Assembly (NCBI RefSeq): GCF_029893235.1
Contig: NZ_JARXWE010000025.1
Location: forward strand, 1 to 45,557
DNA length: 45,557 nt
Source of the DNA: Dysgonomonas sp. PH5-45
Lineage (GTDB): Bacteria > Bacteroidota > Bacteroidia > Bacteroidales > Dysgonomonadaceae
Direction of reading: 5' to 3'
Shown here piece by piece: positions 15,943 through 24,733 of the stretch (positions are counted from its first letter, which is position 1; each line of letters opens with the position of its first letter). The position numbers were made by a program, and so were the translations under genes. Under the pieces are notes generated by a model that did not search any database, was not told the origin of the DNA, and saw nothing but the letters and a program-made list of their open reading frames with translations.

Positions 15943-17787
15943 TTATTCTACGGTAACCGATTTAGCCAAGTTTCTGGGCATATCTACGTCTCTGTTTTTA
16001 TTGACAGCTATATGGTATGCCAACAATTGCAAAGGAATTGTTGATAGCAGTGGGTCAAGGCACTCGATAGTAGAAGGGATTTCGATGTAATGATCGGCTA
16101 TATTCTTTATAGCAGTGTCTCCCTCGTTAATGATTGCGATGACACGTCCTTTCCGGGCTTTTATTTCCTGAATGTTGCTCACTACTTTTTCGTAGTTTGC
16201 ATTGTTAGGAGCAATAGCCACAACAGGCATTTCATTATCAATCAAGGCTATTGGCCCGTGTTTCATTTCGGCAGCCGGATAACCTTCGGCATGAATATAC
16301 GATATTTCTTTCAGCTTCAAGGCTCCTTCTAATGCTACCGGGTAGCTATATCCACGACCTAAATAAATAAAATTATTTGCGTACGTAAAGATACGGGACA
16401 AGTTGCGGATTTCGTCGTTCAATTCCAATATTTTGGATATTTTATTAGGTATGTCTTGCATTTCTTTCAAGATTCGGCCATAGTCCGCTTCCGAAATCGT
16501 TCCTTTGGCTTTGGCAATGGTCAAGGTCATCATGGTCAGCACTGTAACCTGTGCGGTAAATGCCTTTGTTGATGCCACACCTATTTCAGGTCCGCAATGG
16601 GTATAAGATCCTGCATCCGTATTGCGGGGGATGGAAGACCCTACCACGTTGCAAACACCATAAACAAAAGCCCCTGCTTTGCGGGCAAGTCCTATTGCCG
16701 CCAACGAGTCGGCTGTTTCGCCCGATTGCGAAATGGCGATAACCACATCGTCGGGATAGATTACCGGATTACGATACCGGAACTCCGAAGCATATTCCAC
16801 TTCTACCGGTATCCGGCAATATTCCTCAAGCAGATATTCGCCAATCAGGCCGGCATGCCATGATGTCCCACAAGCAATAATGATGATGCGGCGCGCATTG
16901 ATAAATTTATCTTTAAAGTCGATGATACCAGACAATGCCACATTCGAACCTTCTACATTAATACGCCCACTCATACAGTTTTTCAGAGTTTCGGGCTGTT
17001 CAAATATCTCTTTCAGCATGAAGTGGTCGTAACCGCCTTTTTCAAGCTGGCTAAGGCTCATTTCCAGTTCGGCAATCTGGTGTGTTTTTTCTACATTGCC
17101 TATGGTAACAATCCGGAGGTCTTCTCCTCTTTTGATAACAACAATCTCCTCATCGTCAAGATAAATCACTTTTTTTGTGTATTCAACTATTGGCGAGGCA
17201 TCCGATGCTAAAAAGAATTCGTTTTCGCCAATCCCAACCACCAAAGGACTGCTTTTACGGGCTGCTATTATCTGATCCGGATTTCCTTTTTCTATCACGG
17301 CTATGGCATATGCCCCAACAACCTGGTTCAAAGCCACCTGTACGGCCGTAAACAAATCGCATTGATTGCGGTTCTTTATATATTCTACCAACTGTACCAA
17401 AACTTCGGTATCGGTACTACTCTGGAATGTAAAACCTTCTTTTTCTAATTCAGCTTTCAGCACAGTATAGTTTTCTATAATACCATTGTGTATGAGAGCC
17501 AAAGACTCCGACTGAGAGTAGTGAGGGTGCGCGTTACAATTGCTGGGTTCTCCGTGTGTAGCCCATCGTGTGTGTGCAACACCTATCGTACCCGTTGTGT
17601 CTTTTTCCTTTGCAAAATCTTCCAAATCCTGAACACGGCCTTTTGTTTTATATACCGCCAAATTGTTCTGATTGTTAATCAGAGCCACCCCGGCACTGTC
17701 GTATCCACGATATTCCAAACGGTGAAGCCCCTTCATTAGAATAGGGTAAGCGTCTCTAAATCCTATATATCCAACTATTCCACACAT
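15943..17787 (-). CDS. glmS: Glutamine-fructose-6-phosphate aminotransferase (isomerizing)
   Basis: 614 residues, the usual length. The N-terminal class II amidotransferase domain starts MCGIVGYIG (C2 is the nucleophile after methionine removal) and contains 'RLEYRGYDSAGVA' and 'GVAHTRWATHGEPSNCNAHPH'. Two SIS isomerase domains follow: 'IIACGTSWHAGLIGEYLLE' with 'SQSGETADSLAA', then 'YLGRGYSYPVALEGALKLKEISYIHAEGY', and the conserved C-terminal 'DMPRNLAKSVTVE'. It makes glucosamine 6-phosphate for peptidoglycan and lipopolysaccharide. No glmS ribozyme is visible. The promoter box at 17899-17906 predicts a ~108-base leader containing an 11-bp direct repeat. Confidence 0.97.
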   Translation of the reverse strand: MCGIVGYIGFRDAYPILMKGLHRLEYRGYDSAGVALINNQNNLAVYKTKGRVQDLEDFAKEKDTTGTIGVAHTRWATHGEPSNCNAHPHYSQSESLALIHNGIIENYTVLKAELEKEGFTFQSSTDTEVLVQLVEYIKNRNQCDLFTAVQVALNQVVGAYAIAVIEKGNPDQIIAARKSSPLVVGIGENEFFLASDASPIVEYTKKVIYLDDEEIVVIKRGEDLRIVTIGNVEKTHQIAELEMSLSQLEKGGYDHFMLKEIFEQPETLKNCMSGRINVEGSNVALSGIIDFKDKFINARRIIIIACGTSWHAGLIGEYLLEEYCRIPVEVEYASEFRYRNPVIYPDDVVIAISQSGETADSLAAIGLARKAGAFVYGVCNVVGSSIPRNTDAGSYTHCGPEIGVASTKAFTAQVTVLTMMTLTIAKAKGTISEADYGRILKEMQDIPNKISKILELNDEIRNLSRIFTYANNFIYLGRGYSYPVALEGALKLKEISYIHAEGYPAAEMKHGPIALIDNEMPVVAIAPNNANYEKVVSNIQEIKARKGRVIAIINEGDTAIKNIADHYIEIPSTIECLDPLLSTIPLQLLAYHIAVNKNRDVDMPRNLAKSVTVE

Positions 17788-18146
17788 ACATACAAATATT
17801 ATTGGTTTCTTATTTTTAGTTTTTGGTTTCTTACTTTCTTTGCCCAGAAGATAATAAGCATATTAACAAGAATATGGTTCTGGAGGTTTTTCGAGCGTCA
17901 AAGATAAAAAAATAAAGCCGTTGTGACAAATCGTAGAAACTTGCGACTTATTTTTTAAAGACATATTTATTAAATTATCTAATTATATCCCGATTACAAT
18001 ATTTGTGATATTTTTACGTCTCTAATGGTATCGGGAACGAAAAGATAGGAAATACAAAGTATATGTCTGCTTTTTGTAACAAAACCAGCATTTTTGTTAA
18101 TGTTAGGAAAATTAACCAGTTTTAGCTTCTAAAAAAATTCAGCCTT
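17788..18146. other. 359-base divergent intergenic region between glmS and the efflux operon
   Basis: It holds the glmS promoter box (17899-17906, minus strand) and two 11-bp direct repeats of TTGGTTTCTTA (17802-17812 and 17823-17833), exactly 21 bp apart, within the predicted glmS leader. On the plus strand I found no exact TAnnTTTG box for the efflux operon. No gene is seen. Confidence 0.6.
17899..17906 (-). promoter_or_regulatory. -7 box (TATCTTTG) of glmS
   Basis: On the minus strand TATCTTTG matches TAnnTTTG, with a predicted transcription start near 17895. Confidence 0.55.
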
Positions 18147-18830
18147 GTGATAAAAATTAGAAACCTGAATAAAACATACTTCGGAGCATCGCCCCTACAT
18201 GTGCTGAAAGGCATAAACCTCGATGTGGAAAAAGGAGAATTCATTTCCATAATGGGAGCCTCGGGTTCGGGAAAATCTACCTTGCTTAATATTTTAGGCA
18301 TCTTGGATAGCTACGATACAGGAGAATATTACCTGAACGATACTCTGATACGAAATCTGAACGAAACCCGTTCGGCGCACTTGAGGAACAAGATGATAGG
18401 CTTTGTTTTTCAGTCATTCAACCTCATTTCGTTCAAAAACGCATTAGAGAACGTGGCTCTGCCTCTCTACTACCAAGGTGTAAGCCGCAAAAAACGGAAT
18501 GCGATAGCTATGGAATATCTCGAAAAATTAGGACTGGGAAAACATGCTGCCCATATGCCTAATGAGCTTTCGGGCGGACAGAAACAACGGGTAGCCATAG
18601 CAAGAGCGCTGATTGCCAAACCTCAAATCATTCTTGCCGACGAGCCAACAGGTGCGCTCGACAGTACAACCTCGGTCGAGGTTATGGAACTGATGCGAAA
18701 ACTGAACATAGACGAGGGTATCACCATGATAATTGTAACCCACGAACAGTCGGTAGCGGATGCCACCGACAGGGTTATCCATATAAGAGACGGGATTATA
18801 GGTTCGATTGAAGTCAAGAAAAACATATAA
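18147..18830 (+). CDS. MacB-type ABC transporter ATP-binding protein
   Basis: 227 residues from a GTG start at 18147 (GTG-ATA-AAA-ATT-AGA), giving the usual ABC opening 'MIKIRNLNKTYFG'. All nucleotide-binding motifs are intact: Walker A GASGSGKST (37-45), Q-loop 'FVFQSFNLI', signature LSGGQ (141-145), Walker B IILADE (161-166) and the H-loop H199. The 'DEPTGALDS' ending of Walker B is typical of the LolD/MacB branch. It is the first gene of a run of seven with short gaps, including two FtsX-type permeases, a membrane fusion protein and a TolC-like channel, so it should power a tripartite export system. No hydrophobic segment is present. The ribosome-binding region is A-rich. Confidence 0.92.
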   Translation: MIKIRNLNKTYFGASPLHVLKGINLDVEKGEFISIMGASGSGKSTLLNILGILDSYDTGEYYLNDTLIRNLNETRSAHLRNKMIGFVFQSFNLISFKNALENVALPLYYQGVSRKKRNAIAMEYLEKLGLGKHAAHMPNELSGGQKQRVAIARALIAKPQIILADEPTGALDSTTSVEVMELMRKLNIDEGITMIIVTHEQSVADATDRVIHIRDGIIGSIEVKKNI

Positions 18831-18860
18831 TCAAGGAGTTTAGAATAAAAAAGTTAAACC

Positions 18861-20108
18861 ATGTTCGATTTCGATTCTTTAAAAGAAATACTCATAACCA
18901 TCAGGCAAAACAAACTGCGTACCTTCCTTACGGGTTTTGCCATAGCTTGGGGTATTTTCATCCTCATTGTTTTGCTTGGGGCAGGAAACGGCTTGCGCAA
19001 CGGGGTTACATCAAACATGACACGGAGGGCAAAGAATACGATAGGCCTTACTCCCGGATATACTTCGATGGCCTATGCGGGGTTGCCTGTTGAGAGAGAA
19101 ATAAAATTTGACGACCGTGATATCGAACTCATTCGCGACAAAACCGAGGGAGTATCGCACTTCAGCCCAATGCTAAACAAATCGGCTACCATGTCGTACG
19201 GTACCGACTACGGCTCATGGTCGCTACGAGGTGTATATCCCGATGCCGAATACATCAACAATATGACCATTCTGGAAGGACGCTTCATCAACGATATCGA
19301 CATTAAGGAGAAACGGAAGGTTATGGTTATCAGCCCGGAGATGGAAAACATCCTTTTCAAAGACAAAAATCCCATCGGCAAATATCTTACGGTCGACAGT
19401 CTGGCTTATATGGTTGTAGGGGTTTATAAAGACGAGGGTTCGTTTGGCTCTTCGCCTGCCTATGCTCCATTTACGACCGTGCAGGCTGTTTCGAGCAAGT
19501 TTTTTGGTTTAGACAGGATAGAGTTTGTTGTTCCCGACATCGATACCGAAGCTAAAAGTTTGGCTTTCGAGGAAAGCCTGCGCAAACAGTTGGGAGCCAT
19601 ACACCGTTTCGACCCCAAAGACCGTTCGGCTCTTTACATTCGTAACACAGCCCAAGATGCGGCTCAGGCAAATATGATCTTTGGCGGTGTCGACTTCGTG
19701 ATATGGATGATAGGCTTCCTCATATTGGTGGCCGGAGTTATCGGCGTAGGCAATATCATGCTCATCACCGTAAAGGAGCGTACCCGCGAGTTTGGCATAC
19801 GCAAAGCTATCGGCGCCTCGCCGGGGTCTATATTGAAACTTGTGGTGCTTGAGTCTATCATTATAACCGCTGTGTTTGGCTACATAGGCATGATATGCGG
19901 TATAGGTATAACGGAGGTTATCAATTACTATATAGAATCCATACCTCGCGACCCCGACGCTCCGGTTATGTTTAAAGACCCTACCGTTGGTTTGGGTATA
20001 GTGATTCAGGCCACCCTGACCTTGATTCTGGCAGGCGTACTGGCAGGTTTGATACCCGCGCTGAAAGCCGTCAGGGTGAAACCCATAGAAGCAATGAGAG
20101 CCGAATAA
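18861..20108 (+). CDS. MacB/FtsX-type ABC transporter permease 1
   Basis: 415 residues. One N-terminal membrane helix ('LTGFAIAWGIFILIVLLGAGNGL') precedes a ~230-residue periplasmic MacB-PCD domain, and three helices form the C-terminal FtsX core ('MIGFLILVAGVIGVGNIMLITVKERTREFGIRKAIGASPGSILKLVVLESI', then two more). The 'VKERTREFGIRKAIGA' coupling motif is the family's hallmark. It ends in '..KPIEAMRAE', also typical. The second permease is similar in layout but clearly distinct in sequence, so the two may form a heterodimer around the shared ATPase. Confidence 0.9.
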   Translation: MFDFDSLKEILITIRQNKLRTFLTGFAIAWGIFILIVLLGAGNGLRNGVTSNMTRRAKNTIGLTPGYTSMAYAGLPVEREIKFDDRDIELIRDKTEGVSHFSPMLNKSATMSYGTDYGSWSLRGVYPDAEYINNMTILEGRFINDIDIKEKRKVMVISPEMENILFKDKNPIGKYLTVDSLAYMVVGVYKDEGSFGSSPAYAPFTTVQAVSSKFFGLDRIEFVVPDIDTEAKSLAFEESLRKQLGAIHRFDPKDRSALYIRNTAQDAAQANMIFGGVDFVIWMIGFLILVAGVIGVGNIMLITVKERTREFGIRKAIGASPGSILKLVVLESIIITAVFGYIGMICGIGITEVINYYIESIPRDPDAPVMFKDPTVGLGIVIQATLTLILAGVLAGLIPALKAVRVKPIEAMRAE

Positions 20109-20137
20109 ATATTTACGATAACAACAATGCTACCGAT

Positions 20138-21388
20138 ATGTTAGATAAATGGCAAGAAATATTAGAAACGCTCAACCGCAATAAGCTACGGAGTTTTTTT
20201 ACAGGCTTTGGAGTTTTTTGGGGAATATTCATGTTGATAATTTTGCTGGGGCTGGGCAGTTCGTTCGAGGGAGGGGCATTGAAGTCGATAGACGGCTTTG
20301 CCACCAACTCTTGTTTTTTCTGGACAGGGCGTACAAGCAAACCATACAAAGGCTTTGGCACAGGCCGTTTCTGGACTATGAACAACAAGGACATAACCCA
20401 GATAAAACAAAAAGCATCGGCTTTGGAATATATCTCACCCATACTCTTTGTCAATAGCTTCAACAAGAATGTGGTGAACGGACAAAAAACATCAACGAGC
20501 GATATCCGAGGGGTGTATCCCGAACATTTCGATATAGAACGACAGGATGTTCTCTTCGGGCGACTGTTTAATGACCGTGACGATAAAACTGAACGCAAAT
20601 CCTGCATTATAGGTAAAAAAGTTTACGAAACGCTTTTTTCCGAAACAGAAGACCCGATAGGAAAATACATACGTGTAAATGGCATTTACTTACAGGTTGT
20701 TGGCGTTATCCGCCCAAAATCGCATGCATCCATATCGGGCGATGTAGAGAACTCGGTGTTTATCCCTTTTTCAACAACCCAGCGCCTTTTTGGTATTGGC
20801 GATGTCATTTATTTTATTGCCTGTACCGCTAAACCCGGATACGACTGTGCCACGCTCGAAGAGCAGGTAACCAATATACTGAAAGCCAATCACGATATAG
20901 CCCCCGACGATACCAAAGGGGTTGGAAGCGTAAATGTGGAAAAACAGTTCCTTACCTTCTCCAATTTCTTTCTGGGAGTTGAAGCCTTGGTGTGGATTGT
21001 GGGTATCGGTTCTCTGTTGTCGGGGATTATAGGCATCATGAATATAATGCTGGTTACCGTACGCGAACGCACCCGCGAGATAGGTGTGAGGCGTGCTTTA
21101 GGTGCAAGCCCAAGGAATATACTGACGCAGATAATGAGCGAAAGTTTACTGCTGACAGCCTTGGCCGGTTTTTCGGGGCTATTCTGCGGAATGATACTCT
21201 TAGAGATAGTCCGGGCTATAATGACTATGGGGCCGCCCGAAGATTCATTCTTTGTTCCCCCTTTCATCTCGATAAGCAAAGCCATTATAGCACTTTCCAT
21301 ACTTTGCGCTTCCGGCCTGTTAGCCGGCCTGCTGCCTGCTTATAGGGCTTTGCAGATAAAAGCCATTGATGCTATCAGGGACGAATAA
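20138..21388 (+). CDS. MacB/FtsX-type ABC transporter permease 2
   Basis: 416 residues, with the same layout as the permease just upstream: a first helix ('FFTGFGVFWGIFMLIILLGLGSSF'), a periplasmic domain, then three C-terminal helices with 'TVRERTREIGVRRALGASPRNILTQIMSESLL' and the ending 'IKAIDAIRDE'. The start is the ATG at 20138, 29 bases after the first permease. The periplasmic domains of the two permeases differ, which favours an asymmetric pair over a recent duplication. Substrate unknown; MacB-type pumps move peptides, lipoproteins, macrolides or siderophores in different bacteria. Confidence 0.9.
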   Translation: MLDKWQEILETLNRNKLRSFFTGFGVFWGIFMLIILLGLGSSFEGGALKSIDGFATNSCFFWTGRTSKPYKGFGTGRFWTMNNKDITQIKQKASALEYISPILFVNSFNKNVVNGQKTSTSDIRGVYPEHFDIERQDVLFGRLFNDRDDKTERKSCIIGKKVYETLFSETEDPIGKYIRVNGIYLQVVGVIRPKSHASISGDVENSVFIPFSTTQRLFGIGDVIYFIACTAKPGYDCATLEEQVTNILKANHDIAPDDTKGVGSVNVEKQFLTFSNFFLGVEALVWIVGIGSLLSGIIGIMNIMLVTVRERTREIGVRRALGASPRNILTQIMSESLLLTALAGFSGLFCGMILLEIVRAIMTMGPPEDSFFVPPFISISKAIIALSILCASGLLAGLLPAYRALQIKAIDAIRDE

Positions 21389-21451
21389 ATGAAACATCCG
21401 GTTAATAGAAATAATACAAAAGAAAAACAATAACATAACATATAGATAAAG

Positions 21452-22591
21452 ATGAAAAAAATATTCAAAATCATTCTTATTTGCGTCGTTGCACTGATAG
21501 TCATTGTACCTTTGGCGCTCATAGTTTTGAGAACAGGCAGCAAAAACACGATGTACGAAATTGTTACTGTCGAAACAGGTGATATAGAAAACACGACGGT
21601 TGCCACCGGAAAAGTTTCGCCCCGTGACGAAGTTCTGATCAAACCGCAGATATCGGGTATTATTTCAGAAATACGGAAGGAAGCGGGCGATTATGTGAAA
21701 AACGGAGAGGTAATTGCCGTAGTGAAGGTTATACCCGAAATGTCGAGCCTTAACTCTGCCGAATCGAGAGTGCGGGTGGCGCAGATAAACCTTAATTTGG
21801 TGAAAACCGAATTTGAGCGGCAAAAACAACTTTTCGGAAAAGGTGTCATAGCAAAAGAGGAAATGGATAAATCGGATGCCGAATACCGGAAGGCAAAAGA
21901 AGAGTTGAGTAATTCGATCGACAATCTGGATATCGTGAAAAGCGGTATGTCGAAAGCCACGGCACAATACAGCAACACCCAGATACGGGCCACGATAGAC
22001 GGTACAATCCTTGATGTTCCCGTAAAGGTGGGTAACTCTGTTATTCAGGCAAATACGTTCAACGACGGAACCACCATAGCATCGGTTGCCAACATGAACG
22101 ATATGATTTTTGTGGGCAAAATAGACGAAACCGAGGTAGGGCGCATTCATGTAGGTATGCCTATACAACTGACAGTGGGAGCCATAGAAGATAAAAAGTT
22201 TGAAGCTACGCTCGAATATATTTCGCCCAAAGGTGTGGAAGAAAACGGAGCCGTACTCTTCGAGTTTAAGGCTGCCGCCAAAATACCTCAGGGTACATAT
22301 ATCCGTGCCGGATACAGCGCCAATGCCGAGATTGTTGTAGCCAAAGCGGCAAGCTCTTTGGTAATACCCGAAAGCTGCATAGAATTCTCGGGCGATTCGG
22401 CATACGTTTATGTTGTAAAATCGGAACAACCCGAACAGGTATTCGAGAAAAAACACATCAAAACAGGGCTATCCGACGGTGTGAAAATAGAAGTGAAGTC
22501 CGGCTTGAAAAAAGGCGATAAAATACGTGGAACGGAACAAACTTCGTACAAACGGACTAAAAAAGAGGTAGAAGTGACGGTAGAACATTAA
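21452..22591 (+). CDS. Membrane fusion (periplasmic adaptor) protein, MacA/HlyD-like
   Basis: 379 residues. One N-terminal membrane anchor (MKKIFKIILICVVALIVIVPLALIVL) is followed by a biotinyl-lipoyl half-motif ('TVATGKVSPRDEVLIKPQISGIISEIRKEAGDYVKNGEVIAVV'), a helical hairpin of about 100 residues with coiled-coil character, the second lipoyl half ('TQIRATIDGTILDVPVKVGNSV'), then beta-barrel and membrane-proximal domains. This order is the standard adaptor fold linking an inner-membrane pump to TolC. It sits between the permease and TolC genes of the operon. Confidence 0.92.
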   Translation: MKKIFKIILICVVALIVIVPLALIVLRTGSKNTMYEIVTVETGDIENTTVATGKVSPRDEVLIKPQISGIISEIRKEAGDYVKNGEVIAVVKVIPEMSSLNSAESRVRVAQINLNLVKTEFERQKQLFGKGVIAKEEMDKSDAEYRKAKEELSNSIDNLDIVKSGMSKATAQYSNTQIRATIDGTILDVPVKVGNSVIQANTFNDGTTIASVANMNDMIFVGKIDETEVGRIHVGMPIQLTVGAIEDKKFEATLEYISPKGVEENGAVLFEFKAAAKIPQGTYIRAGYSANAEIVVAKAASSLVIPESCIEFSGDSAYVYVVKSEQPEQVFEKKHIKTGLSDGVKIEVKSGLKKGDKIRGTEQTSYKRTKKEVEVTVEH

Positions 22592-22618
22592 TCATGATTA
22601 AAACAATACGAAGGATTT

Positions 22619-23962
22619 ATGAAAAAATATATAATAAGCGCATGTCTTCTCTTGTCGGTATTTTCTATCCAAGCGCAAGATAAATGGACATTGAGGCAAT
22701 GTATAGACTATGCCATTAAGAACAATATAGAGATAAAACAACAGGATGTTGCCGTACAGAGTGCCGAGGTAGACCTCAGTACAAGCCGCAACAGTCGCCT
22801 GCCCAACCTAAACGCAAGTGCAGGGTATAGTCTTGGTTTTGGACGGGCAAAGACGGTGTCGAACTCTTCCGAAAAAATACCATCATCGTCCTCTTCTTTC
22901 AGTTTCGGTGCATCGAGTAGCATGCCGCTGTTCACAGGTTTCCGTATCAGTAACGAAATTGCAGGTAAGGAACTCGATTTGAAAGCCGCAATGGCAAATT
23001 TGGAGAAAGCCAAAGAGAATATGGAACTGCAAGTTACCTCATATTATCTGGATATCCTTTTCAAGAAAGAAATCTTGAAAGTTTATCAGGAACAAGCTGC
23101 TTTAACGCAAACACAAGTCGAAAAAACTCAATTTTTGGTCGAAAGCGGAAAGGTGGCGGCATCGCAGCTATACGACATTAAAGCACAGTTGGCAAACGAC
23201 GAGCTAAATATAACCAACTCGCAGAATGACTTGGATTTGAGTTTACTGAATCTTTCGCAACTGCTCAACTTACAAACCGATGATTTGACCTTTGATATTG
23301 CCGAACCTCATATCGGGGATGTTATAATGGACAATATATCGAGTATCGTTCCTCCCCGGCATATATACGAAACAGCCATTGCCATAAAACCCCATGTAAA
23401 AGAATACGAATACAAACTTGCCAGCAGTAAAAAAAACCTAAAAGTGGCGCAATCGGGCTATTGGCCAACGCTCGATTTGAGATTAAATTATGACGCCAGC
23501 GCATACTTTATAAATGACTCGAAAGCTAATAATCAGAGTTTCTTTGGTCAGTATAAGGATAGCCAGCAGGAGGCCATAGGCATAACGTTGAGCATTCCTA
23601 TCTTTAACCGCTTCCAAACACGTAACCAGGTGCGTACAGCCCGGCTGAGCATACAGAACAGCGAGCTGGCTCTCGACAATATGAAGCTATCGCTCTATAA
23701 AGAGATACAACAAGCTTACCAGAGTGCCATTGCCGCTCAGGCAAAATATACATCGACCGAAAAATCGCTGGCTGCGGCAACCGAATCGTTCAAATATGCC
23801 AAAGAAAAGTACGAGGTCGGTAAGTCGAGCGTGTACGAGTATAACGAGGCCAACACAAAGCTGATAAGCAGCAAATCGGAGCAGGTACAGGCTAAATACG
23901 ATTTTCTGTTCCGGGCAAAGATTCTTGATTTTTATTCGGGCAAGGAAATTGATATACAATAA
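22619..23962 (+). CDS. TolC-family outer membrane efflux protein
   Basis: 447 residues with a signal peptide (MKKYIISACLLLSVFSIQAQ). The mature start 'DKWTLRQCIDYAIKNNIEIKQQ' is the classical outer membrane efflux protein opening. Two halves of long amphipathic helices follow, repeating the '..L..A...L..A...' heptad pattern, with a second 'L.V..S.YWPTLDLRLNY' strand-helix repeat around residues 270-300. It would form the trimeric channel through the outer membrane for the pump encoded upstream. An AAGGA-like sequence precedes the ATG. Confidence 0.92.
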   Translation: MKKYIISACLLLSVFSIQAQDKWTLRQCIDYAIKNNIEIKQQDVAVQSAEVDLSTSRNSRLPNLNASAGYSLGFGRAKTVSNSSEKIPSSSSSFSFGASSSMPLFTGFRISNEIAGKELDLKAAMANLEKAKENMELQVTSYYLDILFKKEILKVYQEQAALTQTQVEKTQFLVESGKVAASQLYDIKAQLANDELNITNSQNDLDLSLLNLSQLLNLQTDDLTFDIAEPHIGDVIMDNISSIVPPRHIYETAIAIKPHVKEYEYKLASSKKNLKVAQSGYWPTLDLRLNYDASAYFINDSKANNQSFFGQYKDSQQEAIGITLSIPIFNRFQTRNQVRTARLSIQNSELALDNMKLSLYKEIQQAYQSAIAAQAKYTSTEKSLAAATESFKYAKEKYEVGKSSVYEYNEANTKLISSKSEQVQAKYDFLFRAKILDFYSGKEIDIQ

Positions 23963-23967
23963 TATAT

Positions 23968-24729
23968 ATGAAAAAACACAGAGGCTTGCTCATTGCAACG
24001 ATATCTCTTACTGTATTGTTTGCCATTGCCCTCTCATTCAGAGTGCCGCAGAGAGTTTACGGTCGTTTTTTTCAAAAACCGGACTCGGGTCCATTATGTA
24101 CTTACGAGTTGAAAAACTTTAAATTCCATTATCAAAAAGAAACCGCAACACCCTCCATTGTGATGTTTGGCAACTCTCTGATTGATTATGGCGACTGGAA
24201 AACCATATTGGGGCGAGAAGACGTAATCAACAGAGGTATAGCCGGCGATCAGACCTATTGCATGTGCGAGCGTCTTCAGTATCTGACATCGCTGAATGCC
24301 AAGATATGGTTCATTGAGGGTGGAATAAATAATATAGGCATGTCGCCCGAAGGTATTTTAGGCAATTATGCGGAGATTGTGCAATTTGTAAAGAACGAAA
24401 ATGCTGTGCCTGTCATAAATTTGGTTTTGCATATCGGAAAAAACGCAGGCAATAAATTCACCGCTTTTAAAGATTATGAAACGGTAAACAGCAGGGTTGA
24501 CGCCCTGAACAAGCTTCTGACTGGCTATGCCCAAGAGAACGGAATAAACATTATCGACCTGAATCCGTTATTAACAGATAAGGAAGGTTTGCTAAAGGAC
24601 GAATTCACCACAGACGGCGTTCACCTCACCGACAAGGCATACAAGCTTTGGGGCAACGAAATTGATAAGCTTTTAGAAAGTCACAACATACAGCAACCAT
24701 CCCAAAGAGCTATTTCATCAAACAATTAG
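23968..24729 (+). CDS. SGNH/GDSL-family hydrolase
   Basis: 253 residues with an N-terminal hydrophobic segment (LLIATISLTVLFAIALSF), so probably exported or membrane-anchored. The SGNH catalytic blocks are visible: S70 in 'VMFGNSLIDYG' (block I), G90 in 'INRGIAGDQ' (block II), N121/N122 in 'IEGGINNIG' (block III), and D216/H219 in 'TDGVHLT' (block V). The family covers esterases, lipases and carbohydrate deacetylases, and no substrate can be assigned. It starts 5 bases after the TolC stop, so it belongs to the efflux operon. That position suggests a role in modifying an envelope component or an exported molecule. Confidence 0.87.
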   Translation: MKKHRGLLIATISLTVLFAIALSFRVPQRVYGRFFQKPDSGPLCTYELKNFKFHYQKETATPSIVMFGNSLIDYGDWKTILGREDVINRGIAGDQTYCMCERLQYLTSLNAKIWFIEGGINNIGMSPEGILGNYAEIVQFVKNENAVPVINLVLHIGKNAGNKFTAFKDYETVNSRVDALNKLLTGYAQENGINIIDLNPLLTDKEGLLKDEFTTDGVHLTDKAYKLWGNEIDKLLESHNIQQPSQRAISSNN

Positions 24730-24733
24730 AATT

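Noticed and set aside
17788-17895. glmS ribozyme in the glmS leader
   Set aside because: The conserved ribozyme core is not visible, and this ribozyme belongs to Gram-positive bacteria.
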